From: Beijerinckia sp. 28-YEA-48
GTDB taxonomy: Bacteria > Pseudomonadota > Alphaproteobacteria > Rhizobiales > Beijerinckiaceae
Length of the DNA stretch: 64,000 nt
NCBI RefSeq assembly: GCF_900104955.1
Contig: NZ_FNSI01000001.1
Span: 2,576,001-2,640,000 of the forward strand
Direction of reading: 5' to 3'
The notes below the pieces were generated by a model. That model made no database searches, had not been told where the DNA came from, and worked only from the letters and a program-made list of their open reading frames with translations. Below are positions 9,297 through 17,109 of this stretch, piece after piece. Within the stretch, counting starts at the first letter, position 1. Each line of letters opens with the position of its first letter. Made by a program: the position numbers and the translations under genes.

Positions 9297-9899
9297 ATGA
9301 CTGAAATTCGCAATGTTTGTGTTTACTGTGGTTCTTCTCCCGGAACCGATCCGATTTTTGCAGATGCGACGCGCAAGCTCGCCACCGAGCTGGTGAACGC
9401 CGGCATGGGCCTCGTCTATGGCGGCGGCAGCCACGGCCTGATGGGCATTCTCGCCCGTTCGGTCTTCGAGGCCGGCGGCCACGTCACCGGCATCATTCCC
9501 GACTTCCTCGACGTGCGCGAGCGACGCTTCAAAGAAGCGCAGGAACTGGTCGTCGTCGCCGATATGCATACGCGCAAGCGCATGATGTTCGAGAAGGCCG
9601 ATGCCTTCGTTGCTCTGCCAGGCGGCATCGGCACGCTTGAGGAACTGGTCGAACAGCTCACCTGGGTGCAGCTTGATCGCCACAACAAGCCGGTCGTGCT
9701 GGCCGATGTTGGCGGCTTCTGGCGGCCGTTGCTCGATCTGTTCGCCCACATGCGCTATAAGGGCTTCATCCGCAGCGATCTCGAAGTACGCTATCAGGTC
9801 GCCGAGAAAATCGAGGACGTGGTGCCGATCATTCGTGCGGCGAGCGAACGTGCCGCCCGCGCCGGCCTCGAGTCCGCCGATTTGACGCCGCGCCTTTAG
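9297..9899 (+). CDS. LOG family protein (TIGR00730), nucleoside 5'-monophosphate phosphoribohydrolase
   Basis: A 200-residue Rossmann-like protein with the LOG-family motif PGGIGTLEELVEQLTW and the N-terminal VCVYCGSSPG strand-loop. Characterised members remove ribose 5'-phosphate from cytokinin nucleotides or from AMP-type substrates. In bacteria outside plant interactions the physiological role is often unclear. ATG at 9297 was chosen because homologous sequence begins at MTEIRNVCVYCGSS. The open frame upstream overlaps the divergent LysM promoter region. It is followed after 39 bp by a small secreted protein, possibly in the same transcript. Confidence 0.88.
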   Translation: MTEIRNVCVYCGSSPGTDPIFADATRKLATELVNAGMGLVYGGGSHGLMGILARSVFEAGGHVTGIIPDFLDVRERRFKEAQELVVVADMHTRKRMMFEKADAFVALPGGIGTLEELVEQLTWVQLDRHNKPVVLADVGGFWRPLLDLFAHMRYKGFIRSDLEVRYQVAEKIEDVVPIIRAASERAARAGLESADLTPRL

Positions 9900-9938
9900 T
9901 TGGCGATGTTTCGGCAAAACTCAGGAGGAACTGCCATC

Positions 9939-10304
9939 ATGACGTTTAGCCGCCATTACGTTACGCATGCGCTGGTTGTCGTCGCCGCCACGGCGACGCT
10001 GTCCATGACGGCAACCTCCGGTTTCGCCCAATCGAAGCGCGGGCCCGCGAGCGCCGGCCGCATCACGATCGAGAACAAGCGCGACGCGACGCTCGTTGAA
10101 TTGAAAGTGATCGGCCGCGAAGGCGCGGCTGCCACCGAGCGGGTGGTGGCTAAGAACCTGGCGCCGGGCAAGCGCGTCACCGTCACCCTGCCGCCGCGCT
10201 CCGGCTGCACCTTCGATCTTGCTGGCACGTTCGAGGACGACAGCGTGATGGAAGCGGAAGGCCGCAACCTGTGCAAGGACAAGGTGCTGCGCCTCGTCGA
10301 GTGA
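9939..10304 (+). CDS. Small secreted hypothetical protein
   Basis: A 121-residue protein with a perfect AGGAGGAA ribosome site 9 bp before the ATG. The signal peptide MTFSRHYVTHALVVVAATATLSM has a cleavage region TSGFAQ-SK. The mature part is about 95 residues with two cysteines (SGCTFDL and NLCKD) that could form a disulfide, and a basic, beta-rich core. No family was recognised. Its position after the LOG-family gene suggests co-transcription. A GCGCCTC/GAGGCGC stem overlaps its stop codon and may act as a terminator. Confidence 0.75.
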   Translation: MTFSRHYVTHALVVVAATATLSMTATSGFAQSKRGPASAGRITIENKRDATLVELKVIGREGAAATERVVAKNLAPGKRVTVTLPPRSGCTFDLAGTFEDDSVMEAEGRNLCKDKVLRLVE

Positions 10305-10539
10305 GGCGCGGGTCGGAGGGCAAGTAAAAGAGCAAGTGGGCTGGCAAGTGACCTTGATAGCGCCCTTGCATGGGGTTGTTCCTCAGAATTGCGTGGCACC
10401 CCCTCCCCACCCGATCCAAGCATTGTTCTCCCCCGCCAAGCCGTAGCGCACGCCGCGGCGAATCTGGCTTAAAATACAAAGCCAGGGCGGCGGAATTATG
10501 CCTTGTCTTGCTCTCAGCGCTTCCTCGCGTGACGGCGGC

Positions 10540-10893
10540 CTAACCCTGAGGCATTCGACGCGACCACAGTTCGATCTGGTCGAGTATGCCGACCAGATCG
10601 CGCCCTGCCGCTGAGAGAGAGTAGCTGACGCTGCGTGGAAAGCTGGCCAAAGCCGTGCGCGTGATGAGGCCGCGCTTCTCCAAACCGTCGAGACGCTCGG
10701 TCAGTACTTTCGGCGCGATGGCCGGCAGCACCGCGCTCAATTCGCCATGACGTTTGGCGCCTCCCTGCAGATGCCAGAGGATGAGCGCGTTCCAACGATG
10801 GCCGAGAAAGGCCAGCCAATCCTCGACCGGGCAATTGTCGGGCCGGCGCGGCTCGGGCCGGTCGAGCACCGCGGCAGCTTGCAATATCGCCAT
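10540..10893 (-). CDS. HxlR-family transcriptional regulator
   Basis: A 117-residue winged-helix protein with the HxlR hallmark: an N-terminal cysteine followed by CPVEDWLAFLGHRWNALILWHL, then the recognition region GELSAVLPAIAPKVLTERLDGLEKRGLI. HxlR proteins act as dimers and usually control the gene divergent from them. Here that is the SnoaL-like gene starting 67 bp away. ATG at 10893 was chosen because the frame upstream has no homology. Its start codon lies inside one arm of an inverted repeat at 10891-10931, which suggests autoregulation. Confidence 0.88.
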   Translation of the reverse strand: MAILQAAAVLDRPEPRRPDNCPVEDWLAFLGHRWNALILWHLQGGAKRHGELSAVLPAIAPKVLTERLDGLEKRGLITRTALASFPRSVSYSLSAAGRDLVGILDQIELWSRRMPQG

Positions 10894-10952
10894 GTCAGTC
10901 CTTCCCGTTTGGTGAGCCCAGGACTGGCATGATGTCCTCGTCGCAACGAGGA
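10891..10952. promoter_or_regulatory. Inverted repeats in the HxlR/SnoaL intergenic region
   Basis: Two dyads are visible. Arms CATGTCAGTCC (10891-10901) and GGACTGGCATG (10921-10931) match at 10 of 11 positions and are a good candidate HxlR operator. A second perfect hairpin, TCCTCGT-CGCA-ACGAGGA (10935-10952), covers the GAGGAG ribosome site of the SnoaL-like gene and could mask it in the mRNA. Confidence 0.5.
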
Positions 10953-10960
10953 GATGCATC

Positions 10961-11344
10961 ATGCCCGTAACCCAGCCCGACCAGATGAACACCACATTCG
11001 CCCGCGCCTTCAACAGCCGCAAGATCGGAAATCTGCTTGTTCTTTACGAGCCCGACGCCACCCTGCGCGTCGATGACATCGCGAGCGACATCACTGGGCT
11101 CGAGGCGATCTCGCATGCGCTGCGTCAACTCCTAGGGCTGCCCGGCACGATGACGTCACGCAACCGCTTCTGCGTTGTGCACGGCGATCTCGCCTTGCTG
11201 CGCGCCGACTGGGATCTGACGGATGGCGACGGCACGGTACTGGCCAGCGGCAGTTCCGCCGAACTCATCCGGCGGCAGCCCGACGGCACATGGCTCTATG
11301 TCGTCGACCACGCGGTCGGCGCAAGCTTGTCGCGTGCGGAATAA
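10961..11344 (+). CDS. SnoaL-like / NTF2-fold protein
   Basis: A 127-residue protein with the look of the YybH/SnoaL-type NTF2-like fold: an N-terminal helix with AFNSRKIGNLLVLYEPDATL, then ITGLEAISHALRQLLG and the alternating strands RADWDLTDGDGTVLASGSSAELIRRQPDGTWLYVVDHAVG. Members are small-molecule isomerases, hydrolases or ligand-binding proteins, and the substrate cannot be read from the sequence. It is divergent from and probably controlled by the HxlR gene. Transcription appears to end before the repeat at 11441. Confidence 0.78.
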   Translation: MPVTQPDQMNTTFARAFNSRKIGNLLVLYEPDATLRVDDIASDITGLEAISHALRQLLGLPGTMTSRNRFCVVHGDLALLRADWDLTDGDGTVLASGSSAELIRRQPDGTWLYVVDHAVGASLSRAE

Positions 11345-11440
11345 GCCACGATTGAGAGCTGAAGCCATCCAAGGCGCGTGTCGGAACGCTTTTCGTCAAA
11401 AATTATGACTGTGCCGCAGTTGTTTTTCTTCACCCACTCG

Positions 11441-11488
11441 CCCCTGGTCCCGGATCACGCTCCGCGTGTCCGGGATGACACCTAGGTG
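11441..11488. repeat. Dispersed palindromic repeat, copy 1
   Basis: Begins CCCCTGGTCCCGGATCACGC and ends in CCGGGATGACACCTAGGTG, with an internal dyad GGATCACGC/GCGTGTCC. A close copy lies at 15629-15675 and an inverted one at 15731-15774, and a related palindrome is at 4622-4664. All are intergenic. Confidence 0.75.
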
Positions 11489-11496
11489 CAAGCTTC

Positions 11497-13086
11497 TCAG
11501 GCTTCGGCCTTCATCAGCTTGTAGTTGATCGAATCCAGCAGCGCCTGGAACGAGGCGTCGATGATGTTGGCGGAAACGCCGACCGTCGACCAGGTATTGC
11601 CCTGGCTATCGCCGAATTCGATCAGCACGCGCGTCACCGCGTCAGTGCCGCCCTGGAACACGCGCACGCGATAGTCACGCAGCTCCAGATCTTCGATATA
11701 GGGCTGGTATTTGCCAAGATCCTTGCGCAGCGCCAGATCGAGCGCGTTCACCGGGCCGGCGCCTTCGGCGGCCGAGATCAATGTCTCGCCATCGACGCGC
11801 ACTTTGACGATCGCCTCCGACACGCTGACCAAATCGCCGACGGCATTGTGCCGACGCTCGACATTGACGTTGAAACGCTCGACTTCGAAATAATCCGGCG
11901 CTTGGCCCAGAACACGGCGGGCGAGCAGTTCGAAGGACGCATCGGCGCCTTCATAGGCATAGCCCTGCGCTTCCTTCTCCTTCACCTCTTCCAGAACGCG
12001 CATGACGCGCGGATCATCCTTGGCGACGACGACGCCGAGACGTTCAAGCTCGGCCAGCACGTTCGACTTGCCAGCCTGGTCCGACACCAGAACCTTACGC
12101 ACATTGCCGACAGCATCCGGTTCGACATGCTCGTAGGTGCGCGGATCTTTCAGCACGGCCGAGGCATGGATGCCGGCCTTGGTGGCGAAAGCGGAGGCCC
12201 CGACATAGGGCGCATGGCGGTTTGGCGCGCGGTTGATCAATTCGTCGAAGGCGTGGCTGAGCTTGGTCAGGCCGCGCAGCTTTTCAGGACTGACGCCGAT
12301 CTCGAAACGATCGGCATAGGCGCTCTTCAGCAACAACGTCGGGATGATCGAAACCAGATTGGCATTGCCGCAGCGCTCCCCAAGACCGTTCAAGGTGCCC
12401 TGTATCTGGCGCACGCCGGCCCGCACGGCTGCCAGCGAATTGGCCACCGCGTTCTCGGTGTCGTTATGGGTATGGATGCCAAGATGGCTGCCGGGAATAT
12501 GGCGTGCCACTTCGCCGACAATGCGCTCCACTTCATCGGGCAAAGTGCCGCCGTTGGTGTCGCACAGCACCACCCAACGCGCGCCGGCCTCATAAGCGGC
12601 GCGCGCGCATTGCAGCGCATAGTCGGGGTTGGCCTTGTAGCCATCGAAGAAATGCTCGCAATCGAGCATGGCTTCGCGGCCGTTCTTGCAGGCATAGGCG
12701 ATGGAATCCGAAATGCCTTCGAGATTTTCCTCGAGCGTTATGCCGAGCGCCACATGCACCTGAAAGTCCCAGCTCTTGGCGACATAGACGATCGCATCGG
12801 CGTCGGCTTCCATCAGGCCGGCGAGACCTGGATCGTTGGAGGCTGAACGTCCCGGCCGCTTGGTCATGCCGAAGGCGGCGAAGCGCGCCTTCTTCACCGC
12901 CTTTTTGCGGAAGAATTCGGTGTCGAGCGGATTGGCGCCGGGATAACCACCCTCGACATAATCGAGGCCGAGATCGTCGAGCAGCGCGGCGATGCGGCGC
13001 TTGTCGTCGATCGAGAAATCGACGCCAGTGGTCTGGGCGCCATCGCGCAAGGTGGTGTCGAAGAGATAAAGGCGTTCGCGGGTCAT
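11497..13086 (-). CDS. cimA: (R)-citramalate synthase
   Basis: A 529-residue protein of the LeuA/CimA family. It has an N-terminal DRE-TIM barrel with the metal-binding LFDTTLRDGAQT motif and H-T-H-N-D (GIHTHNDTENAVANS), then a C-terminal LeuA-type allosteric domain. The GTTLRDGAQ...SFEL pattern and the DPRTYEHVEPDAVGN region match the long CimA class. It condenses pyruvate with acetyl-CoA to citramalate, giving a threonine-independent route to 2-oxobutanoate for isoleucine. Its ATG overlaps the stop of the upstream GNAT gene by four bases, so the two are translationally coupled. Confidence 0.92.
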   Translation of the reverse strand: MTRERLYLFDTTLRDGAQTTGVDFSIDDKRRIAALLDDLGLDYVEGGYPGANPLDTEFFRKKAVKKARFAAFGMTKRPGRSASNDPGLAGLMEADADAIVYVAKSWDFQVHVALGITLEENLEGISDSIAYACKNGREAMLDCEHFFDGYKANPDYALQCARAAYEAGARWVVLCDTNGGTLPDEVERIVGEVARHIPGSHLGIHTHNDTENAVANSLAAVRAGVRQIQGTLNGLGERCGNANLVSIIPTLLLKSAYADRFEIGVSPEKLRGLTKLSHAFDELINRAPNRHAPYVGASAFATKAGIHASAVLKDPRTYEHVEPDAVGNVRKVLVSDQAGKSNVLAELERLGVVVAKDDPRVMRVLEEVKEKEAQGYAYEGADASFELLARRVLGQAPDYFEVERFNVNVERRHNAVGDLVSVSEAIVKVRVDGETLISAAEGAGPVNALDLALRKDLGKYQPYIEDLELRDYRVRVFQGGTDAVTRVLIEFGDSQGNTWSTVGVSANIIDASFQALLDSINYKLMKAEA

Positions 13087-13571
13087 TGGGTGGTTTCCAT
13101 CGCCAGCGGCTTGGCCATCGTCGTATTGGCGAGCCAGACACCGGCACGTTCGACGCTGTTGCGCCGGAGCGGCTCGTAGCCGCGTTGTTTGAAGAAGGGC
13201 TGCGCCGTATCGCTGGCGTCGGTTGTCAGCTCCTTGACGCCACGGGCCGCCGCGAGCCGCTCAAGCCCATCGCACAGCGCGCTGGCGACACCCTGGCGGG
13301 CAAAGCCCGAGTGAACATAGAGCATGTCGAGCACGGCGCCACGCAAAGTGGCGAAGCCAGCGATCTCGCCATCGACTTCGGCCAAAATCGTCAGCCCCTT
13401 GGCGATATTTTCGCCAAATTTCTTTTCGTTCTCGACGCTGGAAATCCAGGCGGTGCGCTGTTCCTCGTCGTAATCCTCCTGGGTCAATTCCTCGATGCTG
13501 TCGACGAAGACGTCGACCAGCGCCGGCAGGTCTTGCGGCAACAGGATGGGGCGCAGGGTCGGCGTGCTCAT
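13083..13571 (-). CDS. GNAT family N-acetyltransferase
   Basis: A 162-residue single-domain acetyltransferase. The acetyl-CoA-binding motif is [22 protein letters not shown] (Q/R-x2-G-x-G/A), followed by the C-terminal [12 protein letters not shown] strand. It lies between cysS and cimA with four-base ATGA overlaps at both ends, so its expression is locked to theirs. The acceptor is unknown. Cotranscription with cysteinyl-tRNA synthetase and citramalate synthase is the only functional hint. Confidence 0.85.
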   Translation of the reverse strand: MSTPTLRPILLPQDLPALVDVFVDSIEELTQEDYDEEQRTAWISSVENEKKFGENIAKGLTILAEVDGEIAGFATLRGAVLDMLYVHSGFARQGVASALCDGLERLAAARGVKELTTDASDTAQPFFKQRGYEPLRRNSVERAGVWLANTTMAKPLAMETTQ

Positions 13572-14947
13572 CGCTTAACCTCCCACTCCGTGATCAATTC
13601 GCCGGCCGCATCCTTGCCGTCCTTGAGCTGCACGCCCATGGCAACAAGCTCGTCGCGAATTTCGTCCGAACGCTTCCAGTCCTTGTTCTTGCGGGCCTGC
13701 ACGCGCTCGCGAACGCGCGCGTCGATCAATTCCTTATCGAGCTCCGCCGTGCGCTGCTGCACCTGCGGCTGGTAGGCGTCAAGGTCGAGCCCCAACAGAG
13801 GCAAGCAGGCGGCCAGCGTCTGCACCTCGCCGGCGCGCGCCAGACGATGCAATTCGGTCAGCGCCAGGGACGTGTTGAGATCGTCGGCCATCGCCGCGAT
13901 GAACGCGTCCGACACCACGCCCGGCTGGACGCCCTTCACCAGCGCCGCCCAATCATCGAGCGTCGCTTCGGCCTCGGTGAGGCTGCGCACGGTCCAGTCG
14001 ATCGGCTGGCGATAATGGGTGCGCAGCATGGCCAGGCGCAACACCTGCCCTGGCCACGTGCGACCACCAAAATTTTCCGTCGTCAGCAATTCATTGATGG
14101 TGACGAAATTGCCGAGGCTCTTTGACATCTTCTCGCCTTCGACCTGCAAGAAGCCGTTGTGCATCCAGACATTGGCCATGACCGGATGATCGAAGGCGCA
14201 ACGCGACTGGGCGATCTCGTTTTCATGATGCGGGAACACCAGATCGATGCCACCGCCATGAATGTCGAACGTTTCGCCGAGATGTTTCCACGACATGGCC
14301 GAGCATTCGATATGCCAGCCCGGCCGGCCACGGCCCCAGGGCGACTCCCAGCCCGGCTCTTGGTCCTTCGAGGGCTTCCACAGCACGAAATCCATATCGC
14401 CCTTCTTATAGGGCGCGACATCGACGCGAGCGCCAGCGATCATCTCGTCGAGCGGACGGCGCGACAGGCGGCCGTAGTCGGCCATCGAGGGCACCGAGAA
14501 CAGCACATGGCCATCGGCGGCATAGGCATGGCCGCCAGCGATCAGCTTTTCGATAATGGCGATCATCTCAGCGATATGGTCGGTGGCGCGCGGCTGCACG
14601 TCCGGCGGCAGAGCGCCCAGCGCCTCGACATCGCTCTGGAAGATGGCGTTGGTCTCTTCCGTCAGTTGGCGGATGGAAATGCCGCGCTCGGCCGCCCGCG
14701 CGTTGATCTTGTCGTCAACGTCGGTGATGTTGCGGACATATTTGACGTGACCCGCGCCATAGACATGGCGCAGCAGACGGTAGAGCACGTCGAAGACGAT
14801 GATCGGCCTAGCATTGCCGATATGGGCAAAGTCATAGACCGTCGGTCCGCAGACATACATGCGCACATGGGCCGGATCGAGCGGTGTGAAATCCGCCTTC
14901 GTCCGGGTCAGCGTGTTGTAGAGGCGCAGGGGCAGCAATGTAGACAT
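13568..14947 (-). CDS. cysS: Cysteinyl-tRNA synthetase
   Basis: A 459-residue class I aminoacyl-tRNA synthetase with every expected landmark. [18 protein letters not shown] holds the zinc cysteine and the HIGH-like [14 protein letters not shown] and [17 protein letters not shown] hold the remaining zinc ligands. [12 protein letters not shown] holds KMSKS. The C-terminal anticodon-binding region with [16 protein letters not shown] completes the protein. It charges tRNA-Cys in the cytoplasm. Full length for the family. First gene of the cysS-GNAT-cimA operon. Confidence 0.97.
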   Translation of the reverse strand: MSTLLPLRLYNTLTRTKADFTPLDPAHVRMYVCGPTVYDFAHIGNARPIIVFDVLYRLLRHVYGAGHVKYVRNITDVDDKINARAAERGISIRQLTEETNAIFQSDVEALGALPPDVQPRATDHIAEMIAIIEKLIAGGHAYAADGHVLFSVPSMADYGRLSRRPLDEMIAGARVDVAPYKKGDMDFVLWKPSKDQEPGWESPWGRGRPGWHIECSAMSWKHLGETFDIHGGGIDLVFPHHENEIAQSRCAFDHPVMANVWMHNGFLQVEGEKMSKSLGNFVTINELLTTENFGGRTWPGQVLRLAMLRTHYRQPIDWTVRSLTEAEATLDDWAALVKGVQPGVVSDAFIAAMADDLNTSLALTELHRLARAGEVQTLAACLPLLGLDLDAYQPQVQQRTAELDKELIDARVRERVQARKNKDWKRSDEIRDELVAMGVQLKDGKDAAGELITEWEVKR

Positions 14948-15205
14948 AGGTTCCCTCTCCGGCCGGCTGGCGGGGGGGCTTTGTCGTTTTCAATGCGCGA
15001 AAAGACGGCTCCAGCCAGCGGGCGGGCTAGCTAATAATAATCCGGCAAAGGCAGGGGCGGAGCGACATGGGCGGCACCATGATCGAGAGCAGCCGGCCCG
15101 TCAAGCGCGACACCAGGCTATTGTTACCGAGGTTAAACGAATTTTCACGGGATTGCGGCACGGTTCAGTCACCAAGACGATCCGATCTGCGCCCCGGTGC
15201 CCCCT

Positions 15206-15541
15206 ATGCGTAAGCTTTTCCCCTTCGAAGTCCCCTTCCCGCCGATGATCATCCCGCTGGCTGCCGCTTTTCTGGCGCTCGCCGCCACGTTCGGCCAAGT
15301 GCGGGCGGCCGAGCCGGTTCGCTCCTTCGTGATCGCCGCGGAGGATGGCTACGGCGTCAGCGAATGCGTCGCCAGCCGTCAGGAGTGCGGCCGGGTGGTC
15401 GCCGACGCCTGGTGCGCGGGCCATGGCTTCGGCAAGGCCTCGGCCTATGGGTCAGCTGACGATGTGACCGGCTCGACCGGGATAACGACCGCTGCGGCGG
15501 CGCCGGCACGCGGCTCGGTCATCATCACCTGTGGCGACTGA
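15206..15541 (+). CDS. Small secreted hypothetical protein near cysS
   Basis: A 111-residue protein from ATG at 15206. The N-terminal hydrophobic segment (PPMIIPLAAAFLALAATFG) ends in VRA-AEP, a probable signal peptidase I site. The mature domain has four cysteines (ECVASRQECGR, WCAGHGFG and ITCGD) and a glycine/serine-rich stretch, suggesting a small disulfide-bonded periplasmic protein. No function was recognised. It is divergent from cysS. The cysteine pairing pattern is the most useful handle for identifying relatives. Confidence 0.7.
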   Translation: MRKLFPFEVPFPPMIIPLAAAFLALAATFGQVRAAEPVRSFVIAAEDGYGVSECVASRQECGRVVADAWCAGHGFGKASAYGSADDVTGSTGITTAAAAPARGSVIITCGD

Positions 15542-15628
15542 CCGGCGCTTCTCTCTTCCAGTGTAGCGAAACGCGCCGTAGTCATTCGTGACGCGCCGAC
15601 CGCGTCCTGTTGATCACGCTACCACGCG

Positions 15629-15675
15629 CCCCTGGCTCCCGGATCGCCTGCGGCGTCCGGGATGACACCGAGGTG
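15629..15675 (+). repeat. Dispersed palindromic repeat, copy 2
   Basis: CCCCTGGCTCCCGGATCGCC to CGGGATGACACCGAGGTG, same layout and polarity as the element at 11441-11488. It differs mainly in the loop of the internal dyad. Confidence 0.75.
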
Positions 15676-15730
15676 TCGGGCTACTTTTCGAGGCACTGCT
15701 TTTCAAGGCTCGGCGTCATCTCCGCAGCTT

Positions 15731-15774
15731 CCGTGTCATACCGGACACGCGCAGCGTGATCCGGTATCCAGGGG
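15731..15774 (-). repeat. Dispersed palindromic repeat, copy 3 (inverted)
   Basis: On the minus strand this reads CCCCTGGATACCGGATCACGC then CGTGTCCGGTATGACACGG, an inverted copy of the neighbouring element. It forms an inverted pair with the copy at 15629 separated by about 55 bp. Confidence 0.7.
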
Positions 15775-15872
15775 CAGCTGCCGCGCTGCTGCGGACACCA
15801 AGCCCAATTTCATCGGCCGCGCTGATTTGCTTTCCCGGGCCTATCGCGTTAGCCTCGCTTACAATCTATAAT

Positions 15873-15903
15873 TCTTAAAATATAAGATACTTATTTTATA
15901 AGA
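15873..15903. promoter_or_regulatory. AT-rich dyad before the MarR gene
   Basis: Arms TCTTAAAATATAAG (15873-15886) and CTTATTTTATAAGA (15890-15903) are nearly perfect inverted repeats separated by three bases. They end five bases before the MarR start codon. A dimeric MarR protein commonly binds such a site to repress itself. The AT richness also provides a likely -10 region. Confidence 0.5.
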
Positions 15904-15907
15904 CAAT

Positions 15908-16399
15908 ATGGCGGCGATGTCGACGAAACCGAGCAGCGTGAACGGCACAGAGATTTTGAACGGGGCGGAGGCGTTGCGCGAACTGAGCGCGCGGACGATT
16001 TTCCTGCATCAGGCCGTGGCCGATCACCTGGGCCTGAACATCACCGACCATAAATGCCTGGATATCGTGCTGAAGCACGGCCCGATGACCGCCGGACGGC
16101 TAGCCGAGGACAGCAGCCTAACCACCGGAGCCATCACGGGCGTCGTCGACCGGCTGGAAAAGAAGGGCTTCGTGCGCCGTGTCGCCGCGCCCCAGGACCG
16201 GCGCAAGACAATGATCGAAGTGGTGCCCGAGGGCGTGCGCCAGATCGAACAGATTTTCGCCGACCTGGCGCAAAAAACGGCGGAGATTGTCGCGCGCTAT
16301 AGCCAAGCCGAGCGCGCGGCGATCGACGATTTCGCCCACCAAACGGCGGCGATGATCGACGCTTTCGTCAGGGATCTGCGAAACAGAAAAGATCCCTGA
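15908..16399 (+). CDS. MarR-family transcriptional regulator
   Basis: A 163-residue winged-helix protein. Domain order is the dimerisation helix, then HGPMTAGRLAEDSSLTTGAITGVVDRLEKKGFVRR (recognition helix) and the wing APQDRRKTMIEVVPEG with the family D-R-R motif. It is probably an effector-responsive repressor. ATG at 15908 directly follows the dyad at 15873-15903 without a ribosome site; ATG at 15917 is an in-frame alternative. The next gene is convergent, so the target may be itself or lie elsewhere. Confidence 0.87.
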   Translation: MAAMSTKPSSVNGTEILNGAEALRELSARTIFLHQAVADHLGLNITDHKCLDIVLKHGPMTAGRLAEDSSLTTGAITGVVDRLEKKGFVRRVAAPQDRRKTMIEVVPEGVRQIEQIFADLAQKTAEIVARYSQAERAAIDDFAHQTAAMIDAFVRDLRNRKDP

Positions 16400-16409
16400 C
16401 TTTAAGCAT

Positions 16410-16940
16410 TCAGTTCTTCAAGAAATCAGCGCATTTGGGGATATCGCCACTGGCGCCCCAGGGCATGATCGGCACGCTGGAGGTCGAGTTCTGCGGGCTG
16501 CCGTCGATCAGCTTATCGGAATAGACCATATAGACCAAGACGTTGCGCTTGGGGTCGCAACCGCGCACGATCTGCATCTTCTTGAAGATCAGCGAACGGC
16601 GCTCAGAGAAGACCACATCGCCCTGCTCGAATTTGGCCTTGAAACTGATCGGGCCATATTGCCGGCAGGCCAGCGAAACGTCTGAAACCTCTTCGGCCAC
16701 GCCAAACATGCCCTTGAAGCCGCCCTTCTCGGGAACGGTGTAATGGCAGGCGACGCCCTCCACGACAGTGTCGTCGATGCCATAAGTCGCCAGCTTGTCG
16801 TTGGGCGTGAGCCATTTGAAGACTGTGGATTTGCGGAAGATCAATTCCGGCTCGCCAGCGGCCTGCGCAGCCACACCCGCCGACACGGTGATCAAGGCCA
16901 AGGCCCCGCAAAATCTGGCAAATCCGTTCCATCTCGACAT
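16410..16940 (-). CDS. creA: CreA family protein
   Basis: A 176-residue exported protein. A signal peptide at residues 1-30 ends in AQAAGEP. The conserved CreA domain follows (VEGVACHYT, FGVAEEVSDVSLACRQYGPISF, SERRSLIFKKMQIVRGCDPKRNVLVYMVYSDKLIDGSPQNS). CreA is a widespread periplasmic protein of unknown function, first seen in the E. coli cre locus. ATG at 16940 was preferred over 16958 because it has a GGAGG ribosome site six bases upstream. Convergent with the MarR gene. Confidence 0.9.
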   Translation of the reverse strand: MSRWNGFARFCGALALITVSAGVAAQAAGEPELIFRKSTVFKWLTPNDKLATYGIDDTVVEGVACHYTVPEKGGFKGMFGVAEEVSDVSLACRQYGPISFKAKFEQGDVVFSERRSLIFKKMQIVRGCDPKRNVLVYMVYSDKLIDGSPQNSTSSVPIMPWGASGDIPKCADFLKN

Positions 16941-17109
16941 GTGCAGCCTCCGGAGCAAGCCCTCCTCATATGGGGAGCAGCCTTGGCGCTACAACGATTG
17001 CCATCAAGGGAACAAGAAGTTAACGAAAGTTCGCTGTTCACCGCTTCCAGGATGGGTCTGGTAGACTTCCCGAATCAAACGCGCAGGATCGACGAGTTCG
17101 AAACGCTTG

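Larger units (their letters stand above)
15542..15907. other. Intergenic region with two repeat copies and a MarR operator
   Basis: No gene was found in these 366 bases. They hold two copies of the CCCCTGG...GATGACACC repeat in opposite orientations and, at the right end, an AT-rich dyad immediately before the MarR gene. Confidence 0.7.

Noticed and set aside
12504-13775. 423-codon plus-strand open frame across cimA and the GNAT gene
   Set aside because: Composition is Arg/Pro-rich shadow sequence; the minus-strand genes have conserved motifs and overlapping operon structure.
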